64,000 nucleotides of DNA from RYN-230 sp963782185 (GCA_963782185.1 CAWAJB010000016.1:62001-126000); one strand, 5' to 3'. Shown: positions 1 to 9,608, numbered from the stretch's first letter. Notes: generated by a model not told the origin, from the letters alone. Translations and numbers: made by a program.

Positions 1-2956
1 CCGACCAGGCGCACCGTGTGCCCGTCCATCAGCACCGACCCGAACGCCAGCAGCTCGCCGGTGGCCCAGTCGATGGCGTTCTGCTCCACCATCGTGGCCC
101 GGCGGGCCAGCAGGGGCTGGAGCCGCGGGTGCGGGGTGAAGCCGTCGGGCAGGTTGAGCTGGGTGTCCACGATCCGCTTGATCGCCTCTTCGGAGATAGC
201 GGTGGGCACGCTGCGATGATCGATCGGTTCCAGGGTGGTCTCCGGCCGGACCACGGCGCCGGGGTCCATCGGCCGCTTGGCCGCCTCCCGGGTCTCGGTG
301 AAGGCGCGCTCGAGGTGCTTCTGGTAGTCCCGCAGCGCCTGCTCGGCTTCCTCCATCGTGATGTCGCCCCGGCCGATGAGGGACTCGGTGTACAGCTTGC
401 GGGTGGACCGCTTGGCGTCGATGAGGTCGTACATCAGCGGCTGGGTGAACGAGGGGTTGTCGGCCTCGTTGTGGCCCCGCCGCCGGTAGCAGATCATGTC
501 GATGACGACGTCTTTGCCGAACGTCTGCCGGTAGGCGAAGGCGAGCCTGCCCACCCGGACGACCGCCTCGGGGTCGTCCCCGTTGACGTGGAAGATCGGC
601 GCCTGGATCATCCGGGCCACGTCCGTGGAGTACACGCTGGAACGGGACTCCGCGGGCGCGGTGGTGAAGCCCACCTGGTTGTTCACCACGATGTGCACGG
701 TGCCGCCGGTCCGGTAGCCGCGCAGCTGGGACAGGTTCAGCGTCTCGGCGACCACGCCCTGGCCGGCGAACGCGGCATCCCCGTGGATCAGCACGGGCAG
801 CACCGTGAAGCCGGGCTCGCCCCTGTCGATGACGTCCTGCTTGGCCCGCACCACGCCCTCGAGTACGGGGTCCACGGCCTCGAGGTGGCTCGGGTTGGCC
901 ACCAGGGACGTGGGGATCGTGGCGCCGTCGCTGGCAGTGAACACGCCGTCCGCGCCCAGGTGGTACTTGACGTCACCGGAGCCGTGCGTGCTGCGCGGGT
1001 CCAGGTTCCCTTCGAACTCCTGGAAGATCTGGGCGTAGGACTTGCCGATGATGTTGGCCAGCACGTTGAGCCGGCCCCGGTGCGCCATCCCCATCACGGC
1101 CTCATCCAGCGGGACCTTCGCCGCCTCGGTGAGTACCGCGTCCACCAGCGGGATGAGTGCCTCCGCGCCCTCCAGGGAGAACCGCCGCTGGCCCACGAAC
1201 TTGGTCTGCAGGAACATCTCGAACGCCTCGGCCACGTTCAGCCGGGACAGGATCTGCATCTGCTCGTCGTGATCGGCCCGGTCGTGCGGCCGCTCGACCC
1301 GGGCCTGGATCCAGGCCCGTTCCTCCGGGTTCTGGATGTGCATGTACTCCACGCCGACCGTGCGGCAGTAGGAGTCCCGCAGCACGCCCAGGATCTCCCG
1401 GAGCTTCATCAGCGGCTTGCCGCCGAAGCCGCCGGTGGCGAACTCGCGCTCCAGGTCCCACAGGGTCAGGCCGTGCTGGTTGATGTCCAGGTCGGGATGC
1501 TTGCGCTGCTTGTACTCCAGCGGGTCGGTGTCGGCCATGAGGTGGCCGCGCACCCGGTAGGCGTGGATCAGCTCGTGCACCCGGGCCGACTTGGTGATGT
1601 CGTCCTCGTGGCCGGCCGGGATGTCCCGCACCCAGCGGACCGGCTCGTAGGGGATCTTCAGCGCCTGGAACACCTCGTCCCAGAAGCCGTTCTCGCCGAG
1701 CAGCAGCTGGTGGATCTGGCGCAGGAACTCCCCGGACTGGGCGCCCTGGATGATCCGGTGGTCGTAGGTCGAGGTGAGGGTGACCGACTTGCTGATGGCC
1801 AGCCGGGTCATGGTCTCCTCGGCCGCGCCCTGATAGGCCGCGGGGTACTCCATCGCGCCGACCCCCACGATGCAGCCCTGCCCAGCCACCAGGCGCGGCA
1901 CCGAGTGCTCGGTGCCGATCGTGCCCGGGTTGGTCAGGCTGATCGTGGTGCCCGCGTAATCGTCGACGGTGAGCTTGCCGGACCGGGCCCGGCGGACCAC
2001 GTCCTCGTACGCCATCCAGAACTGGCGGAAGTCCATCGCCTCCGCGGCCTTGACCGCGGGCACCAGCAGCTGGCGCGACCCGTCCTTGGCGGTCACGTCT
2101 ATGGCCAGGCCCAGGTTGACGTGCTCGGGCTCGGCGATGGCGGGCTTGCCGTCCAGCTCGGCGTAGGCGTGGTTCATCGGTGGGATCGCGGCCAGCGCCT
2201 TCACCACCGCGAACCCGATCAGGTGGGTGAACGACACCTTGCCGCCCCGGCCGCGGGCCAGGTGGTTGTTGATGACGATGCGGTTGTCGATCAGCAGCTT
2301 GGCAGGCACGGACCGGACGCTGGTCGCAGTGGGGACGCTCAGGCTGGCGGCCATGTTGACCGCGGTACGGGCGGCCGCGCCGCGCAGCCGGGACGCCCCG
2401 GTGGCCTGCGCGGCCGGGCCGGTGGCAGAGGGCGGGCCGGACGACGTGCCCGGGGCCGGGGTGCCGCCCGGGCGCGGCGGGGCAGTGCGGTCGGAGGGGC
2501 CGGGGGGATCGGGGGGGCCGCGGGGGCGCTGGCCTGGCCCGCGGGGGCGCTGGCCTGGCCCGCGGGAGCGCTGGCCTGGCTGGCGGGCGGGGCTGGGGCT
2601 GCGGCCTGCTGCGCCAGGCCCCCCCGGCTGCCAGCGGGGCGGGGCCCGCTGTCCGGGCCGGGTGCCGGCGCTGCGGGCTGGCCCTGCCGCCCGGCGGCAC
2701 GGGCGGCCGAGCTGCCCGCCGGGGGAGAGTAATCGGCGAAGAAATTCCACCAGGCCATGTCCACGGAGCCAGGGTCGGCCAGGTAACGCTGGTAGAGCTC
2801 GTCCACGAGCCATTCGTTCGGCCCGAAGTCCTTGCTGGCCGCACCCTCGCCGGAATGCTCGTGCGGTACACCCTGGCCAGCTCCGGCGTCCGGGCTGCTT
2901 GGTACTGCTTCGCTGAGATCCGCGGACTGCGGCGCCTCAGAAGACACGGCGGACAT
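1..2956 (-). CDS. kgd: Multifunctional 2-oxoglutarate decarboxylase/dehydrogenase (E2-E1 fusion), partial and frame-shifted
   Basis: This is the actinobacterial fusion of a short N-terminal segment, an E2-type acyltransferase domain and a ThDP-dependent E1; it processes 2-oxoglutarate in the TCA cycle. The ATG at 2956 opens NEWLVDELYQRYLADPG and AWWNFFADY, typical of the family N-terminus. An Ala/Pro linker with a 21-nt in-frame repeat (GQASAPA) follows. The E2 part shows VPAKLLIDN (around 2300) and the catalytic DHRIIQG (around 1760). The E1 part runs to SVLMDGHTVRLV at the window edge, so its C-terminal end is missing. The N-terminal segment is in a different frame from E2/E1. One extra C in the C7 run at 2511-2517 would join them through a natural Pro/Ser/Thr-rich linker. 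The identity is firm. Whether the lesion is real or a sequencing error cannot be decided here. Confidence 0.9.
2511..2590 (-). repeat. 21-nt in-frame repeat and C7 homopolymer in the kgd linker
   Basis: Three consecutive 21-nt units encode GQASAPA in the linker between the N-terminal segment and the E2 domain. They end in a run of seven C (coding strand) at 2511-2517, followed closely by a run of six. This is the most likely site of the kgd frame break. Confidence 0.75.
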
Positions 2957-3042
2957 CGCCCTCTTCCGAATGTTGGATTTCTGTCACTCCACGGCCTCCC
3001 AGGCTACCGCCGCGGCAGGGCTCCGGGTCCGGGCCACCTTGT

Positions 3043-3996
3043 TCATGATCGCGCGGACATGCGCTCCCTGTCATGCGGTGAGAGCCAGTTCACGTAGGGC
3101 CCCTTGGGCACGATGCGGCTCGGATTGATCCAGTCCTGGGTCTGGTAGTAGTGCCGCTTGATCTGATCGAAGTCCGTCGTGTCCCCGAAACCCGGCAGCT
3201 GGTAGAGGTCGCGCGCGTAACCCCACAGCCCTGGATAGTCCACCAGCCGGTTCAGGTTGCACTTGTAATGGGTGTGATAGACGGCGTCGAATCGGGCCAA
3301 TGTGGGATATAGCCGTACATCCGCCTCGGTCATATTGCTGCCGAGCAGGAACCTCCGCCGGGTCAGCCGTTCCTCCAGCGCGCTCAACGTGCTGAACAGC
3401 GCGTCGAACGCCTCCTCGTAGGCTGCCTGGCTGGCAGCCAGCCCCGCCTTGTAGACGCCGTTGTTGACCGCGTGGTAGATCAGCGTGCTCAGCGCGTCGA
3501 TCTCGGCCCGCTGCGCCACCGGGTACAGATCGGGCGCCCCGGGCCGGTGGTAGCCGCGGAACTCGGTCTCGAACGTGATCGTGATCTGCTGGAAGTCGTT
3601 CTCGACGATGCGCTGGCTCCGGGTGTCCCAGACGAATGGGACCGTGAACCGGCCGCGGTAACCGGGGTCGGTGGTCAGGTAGAGGTCCGAGACGAACCGG
3701 GCACCGCTGACCGGGTCAACGCCGCCTGTCGCGGCCGGGAAGCGCCAGCCGCGCTCGTCCCGGATCGGGTCCACCAGGCTGAGCCCGATGACCCGCTCCA
3801 GCCCGAGCAGCCTGCGCACGATCAGCGACCGCTGCGCCCACGGATCCGCCAGCGAGGCGTACAGCTGGTAACGCCCTGGTTCTGCCAGGTACCCGCTCGA
3901 TCCATCGCCCGTGATCCGCGTGGCAAACACGTTCGCTGGGCGGACGAAGCCGCCCGACGGCAGGACCTCAGGGCCAGTGTCGGGAGTAACTGGCAT
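3043..3996 (-). CDS. Glutathionyl-hydroquinone reductase (YqjG/ECM4) family protein lacking the catalytic Cys
   Basis: A 317-residue GST-superfamily protein aligned from memory with E. coli YqjG along its length: GRYQLYASL, the conserved VNNGVYKAG, LTRRRFLLGSNMTEADVRLYPTLARFD, and the end segment INPSRIVPKGPYVNW. Family members reduce glutathionyl-(hydro)quinones with a Cys in a CPWA motif. Here the motif reads ADPWAQRS, so the catalytic Cys is Asp (codon GAT near 3835). Two ATGs lie at 3999 and 3996; 3996 has the better spacing from the AGGAGGGAG ribosome site, and an upstream extension to 4191 has no family similarity. It diverges from dedA. Because actinobacteria use mycothiol rather than glutathione, the substrate is uncertain. 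Confidence 0.85.
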   Translation of the reverse strand: MPVTPDTGPEVLPSGGFVRPANVFATRITGDGSSGYLAEPGRYQLYASLADPWAQRSLIVRRLLGLERVIGLSLVDPIRDERGWRFPAATGGVDPVSGARFVSDLYLTTDPGYRGRFTVPFVWDTRSQRIVENDFQQITITFETEFRGYHRPGAPDLYPVAQRAEIDALSTLIYHAVNNGVYKAGLAASQAAYEEAFDALFSTLSALEERLTRRRFLLGSNMTEADVRLYPTLARFDAVYHTHYKCNLNRLVDYPGLWGYARDLYQLPGFGDTTDFDQIKRHYYQTQDWINPSRIVPKGPYVNWLSPHDRERMSARS

Positions 3997-4256
3997 CATC
4001 CTCCCTCCTGCCAGCTGAAGCACCACCGTGCCTGATTTGTCAGCAGATGATGGCCGGCCTGGTGGCCTGGCGGAAGGGGTACCGCCAGGCTGCGGCGAGG
4101 TGGCACAAACCCACCCGGCCCAGTGGCTAGCATCGCACCCGGAAGCACTGCCTTTCGCACAGAGGCCAAGGCCGGCGTGCGCAGCGGCCAAGGCCGGCTC
4201 CGCCGGGGTGGTGCTGGGGATCCACTGGAGAGCCGGGCCGGGCGTGTGGGAGAGAG

Positions 4257-4916
4257 GTGGACGGGGTGTCTTCTGTCACCGCTGAACTGGCCCGGGTCAG
4301 CGGCCCGGTCGCGCTGCTGCTGATCGCTGCCCTGGTGTTCGGGGAGACCGCGCTCTTCCTGGGGTTCGTCATCCCGGGAGAGACCGCGGCGGTGCTCGGC
4401 GGGGTGCTGGCCAGCCGGGGTCGCGTCTCGCTTCCGGTGCTGATCGTCGTGGTCGTCGCCGCGGCCGTGACGGGACCGCTGGTCGGCTACGAGATAGGCC
4501 GCCACCTGGGCAGCCGCATGATCGCGGCGCGCCGGATGCGGCCGGTCGCGGCCGGGATGGACCGCGCCCAGGCGGTCCTGCGGCGGCGGGGCGGACTCGC
4601 GGTGCTGCTCGGCCGGTTCGTCGCGGTGCTGCGGGCCCTGATGCCCGCCGTGGCGGGTACCACCCGGATGCCTTACCGCACTTTCCTGTTCTACAACGTG
4701 CTCGGCGGGATCATCTGGGGCGTCGGTTACTGCCTGCTCGGCTACGCGGCCGGCTCCGCGTACGCGGCGATCGAGCGCACCGTGGGCACCGGCGTGGCGG
4801 TCGTGCTCGCCGTCGTGGTGGTGGCCGGGCTGGCCGTCTGGGCGGTCCGGCGGTTCCGCCGGGAACAGGCCGGCCTCGACGGCCTGGACCCGGACGGCCC
4901 GGAACGCCCGCGCTGA
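4257..4916 (+). CDS. DedA family membrane protein
   Basis: A 219-residue polytopic membrane protein. It shows the DedA hallmarks: an N-terminal GETALFLGFVIPGETAAVLG segment, then GRFVAVLRALMPAVAGTTRMPYRTF, which carries the family arginines and prolines, and then further hydrophobic spans. DedA proteins are implicated in phospholipid (undecaprenyl phosphate or phosphatidylethanolamine) flipping and envelope homeostasis. The start is GTG at 4257 behind a GAGAGAG purine stretch; a second GTG at 4266 is possible. The gene is divergent from the GST-like gene and is followed by the BlaI-type regulator. Confidence 0.9.
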   Translation: MDGVSSVTAELARVSGPVALLLIAALVFGETALFLGFVIPGETAAVLGGVLASRGRVSLPVLIVVVVAAAVTGPLVGYEIGRHLGSRMIAARRMRPVAAGMDRAQAVLRRRGGLAVLLGRFVAVLRALMPAVAGTTRMPYRTFLFYNVLGGIIWGVGYCLLGYAAGSAYAAIERTVGTGVAVVLAVVVVAGLAVWAVRRFRREQAGLDGLDPDGPERPR

Positions 4917-5075
4917 ACCTGGTTCGCGAGCGTTTGTCCGCCGGTGCGGAGCAGGTCCTGGTTGTCCGGGCTACTAAATCTGCACGCAGGGAAGATTTCC
5001 TCCCCCAGGGCGCATCGTGTCAGCGGGCCGCGACGCGGCCCATGCCTAGCATGGGTAACCAGGAGGTGGCGGAAA

Positions 5076-5450
5076 GTGCGCGAGTTCGGTGAGCTCGAGT
5101 CCGCGATCATGGATGTCGTTTGGGCCAGTGAGCGGGCGTACTTAGTACGGGAGGTCCGCGAGCGGCTCTCCTATAACCGCCCCCTTGCCTACACGACCGT
5201 GATGACGGTCATGAACATCTTGTACGGCAAGGGTGTGCTGTGCCGGGAGAAGCACGGCCGCGCGTGGCGCTACTGGCCCGCGGAGTCCCGGGAGGAACAC
5301 GACGCCAGGCTGATGGCGGAGGTGCTCCACTCCGGCGGCAACGAGCACATCACGATGATGCGGTTTGTCGAGCGGGTGAGCGACGAGGAGCGGGAAAGCC
5401 TGCGCAGCGCCGTCCTGCACGCGAACGGGCGGCGGCTGGCGGCCTTGTAG
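5076..5450 (+). CDS. BlaI/MecI/CopY family transcriptional repressor
   Basis: A 124-residue winged-helix repressor. It has the family N-terminus VREFGELESAIMDVVW, the recognition region YTTVMTVMNILYGKGVL, and the basic wing EKHGRAWRYWPA. GTG at 5076 is chosen because AGGAGG lies at 5061-5066 with ideal spacing; an in-frame ATG at 4944 gives an unrelated extension. BlaI repressors are usually paired with a BlaR1/M56 sensor protease. None is adjacent here, so this copy is an orphan. A CGTAC-TTA-GTACG palindrome lies inside its own coding region (5137-5149). The target genes are unknown. Confidence 0.9.
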   Translation: MREFGELESAIMDVVWASERAYLVREVRERLSYNRPLAYTTVMTVMNILYGKGVLCREKHGRAWRYWPAESREEHDARLMAEVLHSGGNEHITMMRFVERVSDEERESLRSAVLHANGRRLAAL

Positions 5451-5519
5451 GCGCCCGGCCGGCGAGCCGCTCCGGCCGCTCACCGGCTCCGCCGTCTTCA
5501 CTGCTCCGGCGACGGCCGC

Positions 5520-6341
5520 TCAGCTGCCCTGGGCGGCGGCGGGGCCGAACACGTCCTCGCGGCGGTGTTCCAGGCATGGCAGGGTGTCCCGGACGGCGGC
5601 GGTCAGCGCAGTGTCCACCTCGCCGACGGCCACCCCGGGAAACGGCCCCAGGTCCAGCCGGACGGTGCCCATGGGGTCGACCAGCATGCTGCGGCCGATC
5701 CCGGTCGGGGCACGGGTCCGGGGCGACTCCGGGTCGGGAACCTGCCCGGCGGCGGCGACCCAGACCGTGTTCTCGATGGCCCGGGCCCGGACCAGCGTGA
5801 CCCAGTGCTCTTCCTTGAACAGCCCGGCCGCCCAGGCGGCCGGGACCACGAGCAGGTCCGCGCCCTGGGCTGCGAGGCTCCGGGCCAGCTCAGGGAACCG
5901 GATGTCGTAACAGGTCAGCACGCCCACCCGGAGCCCGGCGAGTTCGGCGAGGACCGGAGTGGACCCCGGGGCCACCACCGTGGACTCGGTCTCGCCGAGC
6001 GAGTCGAACAGGTGGATCTTGCGGTACGCCGCGACCCGCCGCCCGGCGGCGTCGTAGCCGACCGCGGTGTTGTAGACCCGGCCGTCCGGGGCAGGCTCGA
6101 ACACCCCCGCGATCAGGGCTACCCCCGTGCCGCGGGCGGCGTCAGCCAGCCCCGCGCCGAACGGGCCGTCCAGCGGCTCCGCCACGGCCTGCAAATCCGT
6201 GCCGAACCGGGCCTGGGTCGCCTCCGGGAACACGGCCAGGGCGGCGCCGTCCCGTACGGCGTCCCCCAGGGCCCCGTGGACCCGGCTGAGGTTCACTGCC
6301 GGATCCGGGCTGACGGGCAGCTGGCAGAGCGCGATGCGCAT
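5520..6341 (-). CDS. Carbon-nitrogen hydrolase (nitrilase superfamily, amidase-like)
   Basis: A 273-residue nitrilase-fold enzyme with a recognisable catalytic triad: Glu in FPEAT, Lys in YRKIHLFD, and Cys in LTCYDIRFPE. The length and the RKIHLFD/CYDIRFPE signatures resemble the NIT2/omega-amidase and deaminated-glutathione amidase branch, so the substrate is probably a small amide. The ATG at 6341 (MRIALCQLPVS) is the family start; the frame is open further upstream without similarity. It is divergent from the aminotransferase at 6431, which could be functionally linked (transamination followed by omega-amidation), but that is inference. Confidence 0.88.
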   Translation of the reverse strand: MRIALCQLPVSPDPAVNLSRVHGALGDAVRDGAALAVFPEATQARFGTDLQAVAEPLDGPFGAGLADAARGTGVALIAGVFEPAPDGRVYNTAVGYDAAGRRVAAYRKIHLFDSLGETESTVVAPGSTPVLAELAGLRVGVLTCYDIRFPELARSLAAQGADLLVVPAAWAAGLFKEEHWVTLVRARAIENTVWVAAAGQVPDPESPRTRAPTGIGRSMLVDPMGTVRLDLGPFPGVAVGEVDTALTAAVRDTLPCLEHRREDVFGPAAAQGS

Positions 6342-6430
6342 GGCCGCAGCGTAAACCACCGGGACGTGACGCAGCAGGGGGCCGGCTGGTCCGGACGCGC
6401 CCGGCGGCGGACGTGTGATCTCATGACGGT

Positions 6431-7597
6431 GTGGACCGACCATTGCTGAACCGCCGGCTCACCGGCATGGGGACGACGATCTTCGCCGAGATGTCGGCGC
6501 TGGCCCTGACGACCGAGTCGGTCAACCTCGGCCAGGGCTTCCCGGACACCGACGGGCCGGCTGAGATCGCCGCCGCCGCCGCGGCGGCCATCCTGGAAGG
6601 ACGGGGCAACCAGTACCCCCCCGGCCCCGGCATTCCCGAGCTGCGGCTCGCGGTCGCCGACCACCAGAAGCGCTTCTACGGCGTGGACGTCGACCCGGAC
6701 CGCGAGGTGCTGGTCACCGCGGGTGCCACCGAGGCGATCGCCGCCGCCCTCATCGCGCTCCTGGAGCCGGGCGACGAGGCGATCGCGTTCGAGCCCTACT
6801 ACGACTCCTACGCCGCGTGCGTGGCCATGGCGGGCGCCACCCGGATCCCCGTCACCCTCCGGCCGCCCGGGTTCCGTCCTGACCTGGAGGCGCTGCGGGC
6901 CGCGATCACCCCGCGCACCCGGCTGCTGCTGCTGAACACGCCGCACAATCCCACCGGCGCGGTGTTCACCCGGGACGAGCTCGCCGGGATCGCCGCGCTG
7001 GCCTGCGAGCACGACCTGCTGGTGGTCTCCGACGAGGTGTACGAGCACCTCGTCTTCGAAGGAGAGCACATCCCGATCGCCACCCTGCCCGGCATGCGCG
7101 AGCGGACCGTGACGATCAGCTCGGCGGCCAAGACGTTCTCGTTCACCGGCTGGAAGATCGGCTGGGTCACCGGCACCCCGGAACTGGTGACCGCGGTGCG
7201 CACCGTCAAGCAGTTCCTCACCTACGTCACCGGCGGCCCGTTCCAGTACGCGGTGGCCCAGGCGCTCGCGCTGCCCGATTCGTACTTCACGTCGGTCAGC
7301 GCGGATCTGCGGGCCAAGCGCGACCTGCTCTGCGCGGGCCTGGCCGACGTGGGTTTCGAGGTGTTCCGGCCGGCCGGAACCTACTTCGTGACCACGGACG
7401 TGCGGTCGCTGGGCGAGCCGGACGGGATGGAGTTCTGCCGGGAACTGCCAGCCCGGGCGGGCGTGGTCGCCATCCCCAGCTCAGTGTTCTACGACGACGC
7501 CGAGGCGGGCAGGTCCCAGGTCAGGTTCGCCTTCTGCAAGAAGCAGGAGGTGCTGCGCGAGGCGCTGGCCCGCCTGGCGCGCCGGGGCCTTGCCTAG
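6431..7597 (+). CDS. Class I/II pyridoxal-phosphate aminotransferase (DapC/YbdL-like)
   Basis: A 388-residue fold-type I aminotransferase. It shows the substrate loop NLGQGFPDTDGP, the NTPHNPTGAVF motif, the SDEVYEHL aspartate and the PLP-lysine motif SSAAKTFSFTGWKIGW. These sequences match the branch that includes actinobacterial N-succinyldiaminopimelate aminotransferase and the methionine/glutamine-type transaminase YbdL; the exact substrate cannot be assigned. The start is GTG at 6431. It overlaps the serpin gene by eight bases, so the two are probably co-translated. It is divergent from the amidase gene. Confidence 0.88.
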   Translation: MDRPLLNRRLTGMGTTIFAEMSALALTTESVNLGQGFPDTDGPAEIAAAAAAAILEGRGNQYPPGPGIPELRLAVADHQKRFYGVDVDPDREVLVTAGATEAIAAALIALLEPGDEAIAFEPYYDSYAACVAMAGATRIPVTLRPPGFRPDLEALRAAITPRTRLLLLNTPHNPTGAVFTRDELAGIAALACEHDLLVVSDEVYEHLVFEGEHIPIATLPGMRERTVTISSAAKTFSFTGWKIGWVTGTPELVTAVRTVKQFLTYVTGGPFQYAVAQALALPDSYFTSVSADLRAKRDLLCAGLADVGFEVFRPAGTYFVTTDVRSLGEPDGMEFCRELPARAGVVAIPSSVFYDDAEAGRSQVRFAFCKKQEVLREALARLARRGLA

Positions 7598-8717
7598 CGG
7601 CCCGCGCAGCCCCGGGTCCGAGGCGGCTGGCGACGAGGCGTTCGGCGCCGATCTCTACGGGCGGCTGCCCAGCTCGGGCAACCTGGTTTTCTCCCCGGCC
7701 AGCATCGCGACCGCGCTGCGCCTGGTCCTGCTCGGGGCCCGGGGTGAGACGGCAGGCCAGATCGCCGCGGCCCTGCACCTGGCCAGCCCCCACGAGGCCG
7801 GCCCGGGCCTGCGGGCCGGGTCGGCGATCCTGCGCGACCTCGCCACCGGTGACCTGACGCTCCGCGCGCCCAACACCATGTGGGTGCAGTCGGGCCTGCC
7901 GCTGGAGCCCGCCTTCACCGCCGCGCTGGCCGCCTCGGCGGCGGTCACGGTGCGCGACGCCGACTTCCGCCGGGCCGCGGAGCGGGCCAGGCAGGAGATC
8001 AACCAGTTCATCGCGGAACAGACCGCCGGGAAGATCAGCGACCTGCTCAGCCCCGGCTTGCTCCGCGCCGGTACCAGCCTGGTACTGGCCAGCGCGGTGT
8101 ACCTGAAGGCGGCCTGGGCCCGCCCGTTCCCGGCCGCCGCCACCCGCGACGCCCCCTTCCACCCGGACCCGGACCGCCAGGTCATGGTGCCCACCATGCA
8201 CCTGCGCGCGACGCTGCGCTATCAGCGCGGCGACGGATATCAGGCGGTCGGGCTGCCGTACGCCGGCTCCCGGCTCGAACTGGTGATCATCCTGCCGGAT
8301 GGCTCACCCGGCCCGCGGGCCGCCGGCCTGGCCGGCTTGCTGGCTGGGGTGGCGCCACGCCAGGTCAGCCTGGCCCTCCCGCGCTTCCGGGTGACGACCG
8401 GTTTCGGGCTGCGCCCCGTGCTGGCCGCGCTGGGCATGCCGCTCGCTTTCAGCGCGGAGGCGGACTTGGGCGGCATCACCACCGCGCGGCGGCTGCGTAT
8501 CGACGAGGTCGTGCACAAGGCTTACATCGACGTCAACGAGGAGGGCACCGAGGCGGCCGCGGCCACGGCCGTGGTGATCAGGGCGATGGCCCGGTTCGCG
8601 GCCGGCGGCCCGCCAGTGGAGATGATCGTGGACCGCCCGTTCCTGTTCGCGATCACCGATTCGCGCAGCGGGCTGCCGCTGTTCCTGGGCCGGGTGACCG
8701 ATCCCACGCAGGGCTGA
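7590..8717 (+). CDS. Serpin family protease inhibitor
   Basis: A 375-residue serpin, the full family length. Seen: NLVFSPASIATALRLVLLGARG near the N-terminus, INQFIAEQTAGKISDL, LVLASAVYLKAAWARPF, and the C-terminal DRPFLFAITDSRSGLPLFLGRV. The reactive-centre hinge NEEGTEAAAATAV is rich in small residues, as in inhibitory serpins. Counting from the hinge Gly as P15 puts Met at P1 (R-A-M/A), suggesting a chymotrypsin- or elastase-like target. No signal peptide is visible, so it may act in the cytoplasm. The start is TTG at 7590, overlapping the aminotransferase stop. The TTG start and exact P1 are inferences; the family is certain. Confidence 0.92.
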   Translation: MPSGPRSPGSEAAGDEAFGADLYGRLPSSGNLVFSPASIATALRLVLLGARGETAGQIAAALHLASPHEAGPGLRAGSAILRDLATGDLTLRAPNTMWVQSGLPLEPAFTAALAASAAVTVRDADFRRAAERARQEINQFIAEQTAGKISDLLSPGLLRAGTSLVLASAVYLKAAWARPFPAAATRDAPFHPDPDRQVMVPTMHLRATLRYQRGDGYQAVGLPYAGSRLELVIILPDGSPGPRAAGLAGLLAGVAPRQVSLALPRFRVTTGFGLRPVLAALGMPLAFSAEADLGGITTARRLRIDEVVHKAYIDVNEEGTEAAAATAVVIRAMARFAAGGPPVEMIVDRPFLFAITDSRSGLPLFLGRVTDPTQG

Positions 8718-8842
8718 CCCAGCCCACCCACCCCGCCCTGGCCCGCCGGGCCGCCGGGCCGCCGGGCTGGCGGCCCGGGACGGCCGCGCCGGGCGGCGGC
8801 ATGGGGCTGGCTGCTGGTAGCGCCGGCTGCGAGACTGGGCCT

Positions 8843-9196
8843 ATGCGACCAGATGGGCTGCACCACGTCTCGCTCAACGTCCGTGACGTCCCGGCGGCGC
8901 TGGACTTCTACACCCGCGTGCTCGGCCTGACCCAGCGGACCGACCGGCCCGACTTCAGCTTCGGCGGGGCCTGGCTCGACGCCGGGGGCCAGCAGATCCA
9001 CCTCATCGAGGCGGATGTGCCGCCGTCGCTGGGCCAGCACTTCGCCCTGGAAGTGACCGACCTCGACGCGGCCGTGGCCGAACTGCGCGGCCTGGGGGTC
9101 TCGGTCACCGACCCGGTCAAGGTCGGCACGGGGCGACAGTCGTTCCTCGCGGACCCGGCCGGCAACCGGGTCGAGCTGCAGGAGCCCGGCCGCTGA
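8843..9196 (+). CDS. VOC (glyoxalase/bleomycin-resistance fold) family protein
   Basis: A 117-residue vicinal-oxygen-chelate protein. A single pair of beta-alpha-beta-beta-beta modules is visible: LHHVSLNVRDVPAALDFYTRVLGL at the start, then QQIHLIEA, FALEVTDLDAAVAELRGLG, and the closing FLADPAGNRVELQEPG. His in HHVSL, His in QIHLIE, His in QHFALEV and Glu in VELQEP are candidate metal ligands. The start is ATG at 8843; the much longer open frame upstream is a shadow of the serpin. The substrate is unknown. Confidence 0.88.
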   Translation: MRPDGLHHVSLNVRDVPAALDFYTRVLGLTQRTDRPDFSFGGAWLDAGGQQIHLIEADVPPSLGQHFALEVTDLDAAVAELRGLGVSVTDPVKVGTGRQSFLADPAGNRVELQEPGR

Positions 9197-9229
9197 GCCC
9201 CTGGTTAGCCTGCCCCGGACTGCGGCCGT

Positions 9230-9540
9230 GACGCCCGCCCCGCGCCCGCGCCCGCCCGGCGCCGGGATGACGCCAAGGCGGCCGCCCCGCGCCCGTGACC
9301 GCGCCCGCCCCGCACCCGTGACCGCGCCCGGGGGCCCGCCCCGCGCCCGCGCCCGCGGCCGCCCCGCGCCCGTGACCGCGCCCGCCCCGCACCCGTGACC
9401 GCGCCCGGGGGCCCGCCCCGCGCCCGCGCCCGCCCCGCGCCCGTGACCGCGCCCGGATCGGGCCCGCCCCGCGCCCGTGACCGCGCCCGGATCGGGCCCG
9501 CCCCGCGCCCGTGACCGCGCCCGGGGGCCCGCCGCGCCCC
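9230..9540. repeat. GC-rich minisatellite between VOC gene and mntP-like gene
   Basis: About 310 bases are built from imperfect copies of a C/G-rich unit (CCCCGCGCCCGTGACCGCGC and variants). Some larger blocks recur, for example the segment with CCCGGGGGCCCGCCCCGCGC. No gene is visible in 9197-9608. Confidence 0.85.
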
Positions 9541-9608
9541 GATGACGCCGATGCGGCTGTGACCAGCGAAGACCGGCGAATCGGACGTTGCGGCGTTAGC
9601 CTGAGCGC

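Noticed and set aside
18..2732. 904-codon open frame on the plus strand opposite kgd
   Set aside because: Composition is an antisense shadow (His/Val/Gly/Leu-rich) of a confirmed gene; no family similarity.
3997..4191. Longer N-terminus for the quinone-reductase-like protein
   Set aside because: The extra 64 residues have no family similarity, and a strong ribosome site precedes the inner ATG.
5137..5149. Palindrome inside the BlaI-type gene as its operator
   Set aside because: It lies within the coding region and does not clearly match a known BlaI site; autoregulation there is unsupported.
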